Shown here piece after piece: positions 13,948 to 17,992 of a stretch of 17,992 nucleotides of DNA; the first letter of the stretch is position 1; each line of letters begins with the position of its first letter. The DNA is from Oscillospiraceae bacterium (lineage in GTDB: Bacteria > Bacillota_A > Clostridia > Oscillospirales > Oscillospiraceae). Both the position numbers and the translations under genes were made by a program. Below the pieces are notes generated by a model. It saw only the letters and a list, made by a program, of their open reading frames with translations. It was not told where the DNA came from and ran no database searches. The stretch is from assembly GCA_017537045.1 (NCBI GenBank), contig JAFYLN010000134.1, positions 1 through 17,992 on the forward strand, in the 5' to 3' direction.

Positions 13948-15039
13948 ATGAAACGGCATTTCGTGGTTCTGGCAGGTGTTTTATGCCTGCTGCTGTGCGG
14001 CTGCACATGGATGGACGGCAGTTACCTGTCCATCACGCCCCACCAGGAGCAAAGCAGCGGCGTGCAGGCAAAGGATCGGACAGCATCCAATTATATCCAG
14101 TTGCGCGATGTGTTAAAGGATATGATCGATTCCGGCACCGAAAATGCAGTGATCAATGTGGCAGGCTACAGGCAGGATCTGGTGGACGAGGGCATTGCAA
14201 ATGCCGTTCTTTATGCAATGGAGCGTTATCCGCTGGGCGCATATGCGGTGGATGAAATTTCTTATGAGGTCGGTACAGGCGGCGGCCAGCCTGCGATTTC
14301 TGTCAATATCTCCTATATTCACGGCCGCTCCGAGATCCGCAAGATTGAGGAAGTGGCAAACATGTCCGCAGCGCAGGCGTGCATTACCGATGCACTGGAT
14401 AACTGTGGCGACAGTGTGGTCATCTATGTCAATGCCTATGAAGCATCTGATCTTGTTCAGGTTGTGGAAGACTATGCGAAAGAAAATCCTGATATCGTTA
14501 TGGAAATGCCGCAGGTGGCGGTAGGTGTCTATCCCGATACAGGCAGCAGCCGCGTTGTGGAAGTGAAATTTACATACGAAACCAGCCGCGAAAGCCTGCG
14601 GCAGATGCAGCAGCAGGTGCGCCGTGTGTTTGCGTCAGCGCAGTTGTATATCAATTCGGATGCAGAAACGGCACAGAAATATGCACAGCTCTATACCTTC
14701 CTGATGGAGCGTTTTGACTATCAGCTACAGACCTCCATTACACCTGCCTACAGCCTTTTAACCTACGGTGTGGGCGATTGCGAGGCGTTTGCATCGGTTT
14801 ATGCAGCCATGTGCCGGCAGGCAGAGCTTGACTGCCACATGGTCTCCGGCACAAGAGACGGCCAGAGCTGGTACTGGAACATCATTCACGAGAATGGAAT
14901 CAATTACCATGTGGATCTGCTGCGGTGCAGTGAGAAAGGGCAGTTCCAACGCCTGACGGATGAAGCTATGGAGCGCTATGTCTGGGATTACTCTGCACAT
15001 CCCCATGCGGATGAAGAAAAACCGGAAGTGACAGAATAA
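13948..15039 (+). CDS. Lipoprotein with transglutaminase-like domain
   Basis: This 363-residue secreted lipoprotein has a signal peptide of about 18 residues (MKRHF + hydrophobic core), and the lipobox LCGC gives Cys19 as lipid anchor. Residues 40-235 contain two similar-looking alpha/beta segments with no motif I know. The C-terminal part (about 245-345) is transglutaminase-like: GVGDCEAFASVYAAMCR carries the nucleophile position Cys278, and NYHVDLL supplies Asp323. Where most family members have HAWN, this one has WYWN, so Trp308 replaces the catalytic His. It may therefore be a binding protein rather than an enzyme. The ATG follows AGGAGG by six bases; the frame is open further upstream inside yitT, but without homology. 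A terminator follows directly. Confidence 0.82.
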   Translation: MKRHFVVLAGVLCLLLCGCTWMDGSYLSITPHQEQSSGVQAKDRTASNYIQLRDVLKDMIDSGTENAVINVAGYRQDLVDEGIANAVLYAMERYPLGAYAVDEISYEVGTGGGQPAISVNISYIHGRSEIRKIEEVANMSAAQACITDALDNCGDSVVIYVNAYEASDLVQVVEDYAKENPDIVMEMPQVAVGVYPDTGSSRVVEVKFTYETSRESLRQMQQQVRRVFASAQLYINSDAETAQKYAQLYTFLMERFDYQLQTSITPAYSLLTYGVGDCEAFASVYAAMCRQAELDCHMVSGTRDGQSWYWNIIHENGINYHVDLLRCSEKGQFQRLTDEAMERYVWDYSAHPHADEEKPEVTE

Positions 15040-15043
15040 AAGG

Positions 15044-15077
15044 GGAGGGTGAAAATTTCACCCTCCTTAAAAATTTT
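15044..15077 (+). terminator. Intrinsic terminator of parC-yitT-lipoprotein operon
   Basis: GGAGGGTGAAA (15044-15054) pairs with TTTCACCCTCC (15056-15066), followed by TTAAAAATTTTTT. It begins 4 bp after the lipoprotein stop codon. Confidence 0.9.
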
Positions 15078-15089
15078 TTAGAAAAAGTC

Positions 15090-15117
15090 TTGACAAATTC
15101 TGTTTTTCTGTTATAAT
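15090..15117 (+). promoter_or_regulatory. Promoter of tRNA-Gly
   Basis: TTGACA (15090-15095) and TATAAT (15112-15117) are both perfect and separated by 16 bp. The mature tRNA begins 14 bp after the -10. Confidence 0.8.
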
Positions 15118-15131
15118 TCATTTTGTTCGTT

Positions 15132-15207
15132 GCGGGCGTAGCTCATCCGGTAGAGCGCCACCTTGCCAAGGTGGAGGTAGCGAGTTCGAGCCTCGTCGCC
15201 CGCTCCA
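15132..15207 (+). tRNA. tRNA-Gly (anticodon GCC)
   Basis: A complete cloverleaf: acceptor GCGGGCG/CGCCCGC, anticodon stem CCACC/GGTGG with loop TTGCCAA (anticodon GCC), T-loop TTCGAGC. Discriminator T is at 15204 and CCA is encoded at 15205-15207. It would decode GGC and GGU. Confidence 0.96.
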
Positions 15208-15210
15208 TAA

Positions 15211-15250
15211 AAACAAGACCGACTCCTCTGGAGCCGGTCTTGTTTCTTTA
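15211..15250 (+). terminator. Intrinsic terminator of tRNA-Gly
   Basis: AAACAAGACCG and CGGTCTTGTTT pair (15211-15221 with 15234-15244), with inner CTCC/GGAG and one mismatch between, followed by TTTCTTTA. It starts 3 bp after the tRNA CCA. Confidence 0.85.
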
Positions 15251-15319
15251 TCTGTGGCGATGGCTCGAACCATCAGAATCCAACAGTCCGGTGGCATGTT
15301 GGGCATCGCCGCACACAGA
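15251..15319 (-). other. tRNA-like inverted repeat, possible tRNA relic
   Basis: The outer ends pair: TCTGT + GGCGATG (15251-15262) with CATCGCC and ACAGA (15304-15310, 15315-15319), with a four-base bulge. An inner stem CCAACA/TGTTGG (15280-15285/15297-15302) and, on the minus strand, GATGG-TTCGAGC-CATC recall an anticodon arm and a T-arm. The anticodon-like loop has 11 bases instead of 7, and no D-arm is clear, so it is not a functional tRNA. It may be a degraded tRNA or a small structured element. Confidence 0.35.
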
Positions 15320-15321
15320 TA

Positions 15322-15501
15322 CGAATTGGGATTTGTCGAGCAATCTAATGTGGATAACGTAGGGGCGACCATTGGTCGCCCGCGCAGCAGAATGTTGCGA
15401 ATTCGCCGAAAACCAATGCGAATGCAAAATATTCCGCTGCGCGGGCGGCGGATCGCCGCCCCTACATTCATAACTGGAACAGAACGACAAACTGAAACTT
15501 C
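15322..15501. repeat. 180-bp palindromic repeat, copy 3
   Basis: This is the third copy of the repeat at 8324, with its palindrome at 15359-15465. The left terminal repeat GAATTGGGATTTGTCG and the right complement AAGTTTCAGTTTGTCG are more diverged than in copies 1 and 2. Its right edge lies 2 bp from the stop codon of the MazG-like gene on the opposite strand, so transcripts of that gene run into it. It may act as the terminator there. Confidence 0.87.
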
Positions 15502-15503
15502 CC

Positions 15504-15830
15504 TTATTCTGCCCGATGGACAGAACGCGCGGTATCAAACCCATCGGGATACCGTTTCCTCAATTTCTCGATATTCGCTTCCATAATATCTTCCAGCGAA
15601 AGTTCCAGCGCGGTTGCCGTTTCAGCCAGATACCAGCAGATATCGCCCAGCTCCTTGGCCAAGCCAGCCTTGTCCAGTTCATGACCCTGTGCCAGCCACT
15701 TTTTTACAATGTCAATGGCTTCTCCACTTTCGCCGCACAGCCCCATCACACCGTTGATCAGTACATCTTTTTTACTGAGCTGCGGATTCAGGGTTGTCAT
15801 AGCAAGCTTCTGGTATTCATTAATCGTCAT
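15504..15830 (-). CDS. MazG-like nucleotide pyrophosphohydrolase
   Basis: This 108-residue, single-domain all-alpha NTP pyrophosphohydrolase cleaves NTPs or dNTPs to the monophosphate and pyrophosphate, a house-cleaning role. The metal-binding signature is visible: GESGEAID (ExxE) near residues 34-41 and KELGDICWYL (ExxD) near 61-70. It is much shorter than the two-domain MazG of E. coli and resembles MazG-like or dUTPase-type small proteins; the substrate is unknown. The frame can start at a GTG at 15842, but AAAGGTGG about eight bases before the ATG at 15830 and the usual MTINEYQ start favour the latter. It has its own promoter and is convergent with the tRNA-Gly unit. Confidence 0.87.
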   Translation of the reverse strand: MTINEYQKLAMTTLNPQLSKKDVLINGVMGLCGESGEAIDIVKKWLAQGHELDKAGLAKELGDICWYLAETATALELSLEDIMEANIEKLRKRYPDGFDTARSVHRAE

Positions 15831-15853
15831 TGGGGACACCACCTTTCAGGAAG

Positions 15854-15882
15854 ATTATAGCAAGCACAGCAGGAATTGACAA
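15854..15882 (-). promoter_or_regulatory. Promoter of the MazG-like gene
   Basis: On the minus strand TTGTCA (15882-15877), a 17-bp spacer and TATAAT (15859-15854). Transcription would start near 15847 and give a very short leader with the ribosome binding site. A TATAAT on the plus strand at 15889-15894 could serve the divergent DUF3737 gene, but it lacks a good -35 box. Confidence 0.7.
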
Positions 15883-15923
15883 GTGTTGTATAATAAAAGA
15901 AAAAGTAAATGGGAGCGATGGTT

Positions 15924-16772
15924 ATGCGTCGGCAGATAACAGGAAAGCAATTTGATGAAGAGCGTGCGCTGTATTATCTGCAGCATGCGGATGTCGTAGA
16001 CTGCGTGTTTGCAGGGCCGGCTGATGGCGAATCTGCACTGAAAGAAGCTCGGGATGTGTGCGTGACAGGCTGCAGATTCTCATTGCGCTATCCGTTGTGG
16101 CATGTACAGGGTTTTAAAATGCACGATTCTACCATGGATGATAAAACCCGCGCCGCCATCTGGTATGCCTGCGGTGGTGAGATTACGGATTCTGTCCTTG
16201 GCGGCATCAAGGCTGTCCGCGAGTGCCGCAATATCAGTATTTCCGGCAGTCAGATCGTGTCGCAGGAATTCGGCTGGAAGAGCACAAACATCAGCTTGAA
16301 GGATTCTTCCGTCACAGCAGAGTATCTCTTCTTCGACAGCCGGGATGTGACGCTCGATCATGTGCAGATGAAGGGCAAATATTCCTTCCAGTACATGCAG
16401 AATCTGACCATCCGTGACTCCTATCTGGACACCAAGGATGCTTTCTGGCACAGTAATAACGTGACGGTTATCAATTCAACCTTAAAGGGCGAGTATCTGG
16501 CATGGTTCTCTGAGAATCTGACCCTGATCGACTGCCACATCACCGGAACCCAGCCCCTGTGCTACTGCAAGGGATTGAAGCTCATAAACTGCACCATGGA
16601 AAGCACGGATCTTTCCTTTGAGTATTCCGAAGTGGAGGCCGACGTGCGGGGACATGTGGATTCTATCAAAAATCCCAAGTGCGGACATATCACCGTTGAT
16701 TCCGTGGGTGAAATCATACGGACGTCCGATGTGGTTATGGAATGCACAGGAGAAGTACATATCCGGGCATAA
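15924..16772 (+). CDS. DUF3737 family protein (right-handed beta-helix)
   Basis: This 282-residue protein is built of short repeats with alternating hydrophobic, Asn, Ser and Asp residues, as in parallel beta-helices of the pectate-lyase type. It matches what I know of DUF3737: FDEERALYYL at the start, GPADGESALKEARDV (about 34-48), LRYPLWH, GGIKAVRECRN, DTKDAFWHSNNVTV, KGEYLAWFSENLTLIDC and IGTQPxCYCKGLKLINC-like segments. No signal peptide is seen, so it is presumably cytoplasmic; function is not established. ATGs at 15909, 15918 and 15924 are in frame; GGGAG eight bases before 15924 favours the last. It stands alone between a divergent MazG-like gene and a bidirectional terminator. Confidence 0.85.
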   Translation: MRRQITGKQFDEERALYYLQHADVVDCVFAGPADGESALKEARDVCVTGCRFSLRYPLWHVQGFKMHDSTMDDKTRAAIWYACGGEITDSVLGGIKAVRECRNISISGSQIVSQEFGWKSTNISLKDSSVTAEYLFFDSRDVTLDHVQMKGKYSFQYMQNLTIRDSYLDTKDAFWHSNNVTVINSTLKGEYLAWFSENLTLIDCHITGTQPLCYCKGLKLINCTMESTDLSFEYSEVEADVRGHVDSIKNPKCGHITVDSVGEIIRTSDVVMECTGEVHIRA

Positions 16773-16776
16773 AAAG

Positions 16777-16814
16777 CTGCCGCAGTTCCTTACGAACTGC
16801 GGCAGTTATGTTTT
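16777..16814. terminator. Bidirectional intrinsic terminator
   Basis: CTGCCGCAGTTC (16777-16788) pairs perfectly with GAACTGCGGCAG (16794-16805) around CTTAC. On the plus strand TTATGTTTT follows, and on the minus strand CTTTTTATG. It therefore serves the DUF3737 gene and the convergent permease gene. Confidence 0.9.
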
Positions 16815-16819
16815 ACAGA

Positions 16820-17374
16820 TTATACGCCGAACAGGATCCAGATCAGGATGTAGGCGGGAACGATAGCAGACAGGGTGAAAGGAATACCGATTTTGAAGAA
16901 GTCACCGTTCTTCACGTCGTAGCCTTCCTTGCGCAGAATGCCGATACCTGCAATGTTGGCGGAAGCACCGATGGGGGTGCAGTTGCCGCCCAGAGTAGCG
17001 CCGGACAGCAGACCGAAGTACAGGGCAGTGGAATCAATGCCCATCTCCATGGCGATACCGGCGATGACGGGGATCATGGTCGCCACGTAGGGGATGTTGT
17101 CGATAAATGCGGAAATCAGCACGGAAGCCCAGACAATGATGGTGTACATCAGGAAGGGGCTGCCTGCGCCCAGCTTTGCCAGCAGCTGTGCCAGCGCATC
17201 GATGACACCCATGTTGGAGATGCCGCCGATCATCAGGAACAGGCCAACCAGAAGACCCAGAGTTTCCAGATCGATGGCCTTCAGGGGGCCGGTGATGGCA
17301 TCCAGATTTTTCTTGGTTGCATAATTGTAGATCAGGCCGATGACCAGCAGGGCGGAGCAGATCAGAGGGATACA
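16820..17374 (-). CDS. ArsB/SLC13-type ion permease, 5'-truncated
   Basis: This is the C-terminal part, about 185 residues, of a membrane carrier of the ion transporter superfamily (ArsB/NhaD, CitMHS, SLC13). Visible are hydrophobic helices, DNIPYVATMIP in the first conserved loop, and GGNCTPIGASAN, the classic re-entrant loop signature of this group. The substrate (citrate or dicarboxylate, arsenite, sulfate or sodium) cannot be told. The reading frame remains open upstream of the first ATG (17233), with convincing membrane-protein sequence back to about 17374. It then runs at once into RNase J sequence and a stop at 17387-17389. The usual first half (about 200 or more residues) is missing and no ribosome binding site is present. 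It is a broken gene or an assembly join. Confidence 0.8.
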   Translation of the reverse strand, partial: CIPLICSALLVIGLIYNYATKKNLDAITGPLKAIDLETLGLLVGLFLMIGGISNMGVIDALAQLLAKLGAGSPFLMYTIIVWASVLISAFIDNIPYVATMIPVIAGIAMEMGIDSTALYFGLLSGATLGGNCTPIGASANIAGIGILRKEGYDVKNGDFFKIGIPFTLSAIVPAYILIWILFGV

Positions 17375-17844
17375 TCCAGTTTGAAGTCACCGGTGTGGAG
17401 AATGGTTCCAACAGGTGTGCGGATGGCGATCATGCAAGCATCTGCAATGGAGTGGTTGGCACGGATGAATTCGCACTTGAACACACCCAGCTTCAGAATA
17501 GTTCCCGCCTCTACGGTATTGAGATTGCAGGAGCTGAGGATTTTGTGTTCCGCCAGCTTGTTTTCGAGAATACCAAGGGTCAGTCTTGTACCGTATACAG
17601 GTGCGTTAATCAGCTTTAAAAGGTAGGGAAGACCGCCGATGTGGTCCTCGTGACCGTGGGTCAGAAGAATACCCTTGATTCGGGAAGCGTTCTTTTCGAG
17701 ATACGTGAAATCGGGGATGACAAGGTCAATACCAAGCATATCCTCGTCGGGGAACGCAAGTCCGCAGTCGATGATGATCATGTCGTTTTCGTGTTCAATA
17801 ACAGCGATGTTCTTTCCGATCTCGTGAAGACCGCCCAGCATCAT
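17362..17844 (-). CDS. rnj: Ribonuclease J, N-terminal fragment, 3'-truncated
   Basis: Residues 1-157 correspond to the start of RNase J, the metallo-beta-lactamase/beta-CASP nuclease that matures and degrades RNA in Firmicutes. Seen are GGLHEIGKN, IDCGLAFPDEDMLGIDLVIPDF, the metal-binding THGHEDHIGGLPY (His63, His65, Asp67, His68), VYGTRLTLG, RANHSIADA and HTGDFKLD. A full RNase J has about 550 residues; beta-CASP and the rest are missing because the sequence switches into the permease near 17370 and stops three codons later. RNase J-like residues (KHDSKVKV) also continue in frame upstream of the first ATG, without a start codon before an in-frame TAA. Neither start nor end is intact, and no ribosome binding site is seen at 17844. 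Confidence 0.85.
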   Translation of the reverse strand: MMLGGLHEIGKNIAVIEHENDMIIIDCGLAFPDEDMLGIDLVIPDFTYLEKNASRIKGILLTHGHEDHIGGLPYLLKLINAPVYGTRLTLGILENKLAEHKILSSCNLNTVEAGTILKLGVFKCEFIRANHSIADACMIAIRTPVGTILHTGDFKLDVSL

Positions 17845-17990
17845 GACTTTAACTTTACTGTCGTGTTTTTTAGTTTGTTTAAGGGGACAGATTTATAGTT
17901 TATATCAATGAAGGTATTCTTTTTTGCGTAACTGTTGTAAATTCTGTCTGCTTCGCCAAACATAAAGAAAAGCATTAACAGACAGAACAT
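17841..17990 (-). CDS. Short uncharacterised ORF at window edge
   Basis: A 49-codon open frame starts at an ATG at 17990, with possible further ATGs a few codons later. It ends in a TGA that overlaps the first ATG of the RNase J fragment as ATGA. The start is hydrophobic (MFCLLMLFFMF) and the end lysine-rich. I recognise no family, and codon-level support is weak. It may extend beyond the window or be random. The ATGA overlap is what one sees with translationally coupled genes, but the RNase J-like residues encoded in the other frame over the same bases argue against it. Confidence 0.2.
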   Translation of the reverse strand: MFCLLMLFFMFGEADRIYNSYAKKNTFIDINYKSVPLNKLKNTTVKLKS

Positions 17991-17992
17991 AA

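Noticed and set aside
15118..15471. 117-codon minus-strand frame over tRNA-Gly and repeat copy 3
   Set aside because: It runs through a tRNA and a repeat; its RRGSNSLPPPWQGGALPDEL part is the usual translation artefact of a tRNA gene.
8324..15501. The three repeats as a CRISPR array
   Set aside because: Units are 180 bp, kilobases apart, separated by genes, and palindromic; there are no short regular spacers.
15876..15894. TTGACA...TATAAT on the plus strand before the DUF3737 gene as one promoter
   Set aside because: The two boxes are only 7 bp apart; the TTGACA bases are instead the complement of the -35 box of the opposite-strand promoter.
16742..17626. 294-codon plus-strand frame across the permease and RNase J fragments
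   Set aside because: Antisense to recognisable protein sequence on the other strand and composed of low-complexity Gln/Asp/Gly-rich translation.

Overview
The window looks like chromosomal DNA of a gut-type Clostridia member, probably Oscillospiraceae/Ruminococcaceae-like. Grounds: near-consensus sigma-A promoters, strong AGGAGG-type ribosome binding sites, a Clostridia-style MutY cluster spacing, divergent ParE/ParC-type topoisomerase subunits, a YitT protein, DUF3737 and DUF6061-like proteins, and a GTAGGGGCG...CGCCCCTAC palindromic repeat family. The taxon is inferred from remembered family traits, not from a search.

Layout. (1) 1-221 is a run of compact hairpins, possibly the right end of an IS200/IS605-type element cut by the window edge. 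(2) 222-4215, minus strand: an Lrp/AsnC regulator with its promoter, followed by a three-gene proton-translocating NAD(P) transhydrogenase operon (dI subunit, small membrane subunit, beta subunit). The beta subunit carries two near-identical copies of the NADP(H)-binding dIII domain. This is the most unusual feature of the window. (3) 4361-6341, minus strand: alanine racemase, an AT-rich gap with a possible IS3-type end, a small DUF6061-like protein, and tRNA-Arg(ACG). (4) 6409-8317, plus strand: mutY overlapping a PHP-family histidinol-phosphatase-like gene, closed by a terminator. (5) 8324-15039, plus strand: parE-like, parC-like, yitT-like and a transglutaminase-like lipoprotein gene. Copies of a 180-bp palindromic repeat lie before parE and between parE and parC. 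(6) 15090-16814: tRNA-Gly(GCC) with promoter and terminator, a tRNA-like inverted repeat, a third copy of the 180-bp repeat, a MazG-like pyrophosphohydrolase (minus) and a DUF3737 beta-helix protein (plus). (7) 16820-17992, minus strand: a 5'-truncated ArsB/SLC13-type permease abutting a 3'-truncated RNase J. The abrupt junction near 17370 is either a real deletion or rearrangement, or an assembly chimera.

How the genes work together. The transhydrogenase would couple proton flux to hydride transfer between NAD(H) and NADP(H). The Lrp-like regulator just upstream could tie it to amino-acid status. The topoisomerase pair, mutY and the RNase J fragment are housekeeping. The three repeat copies sit only in intergenic spaces, and one appears to supply part of the parE promoter.
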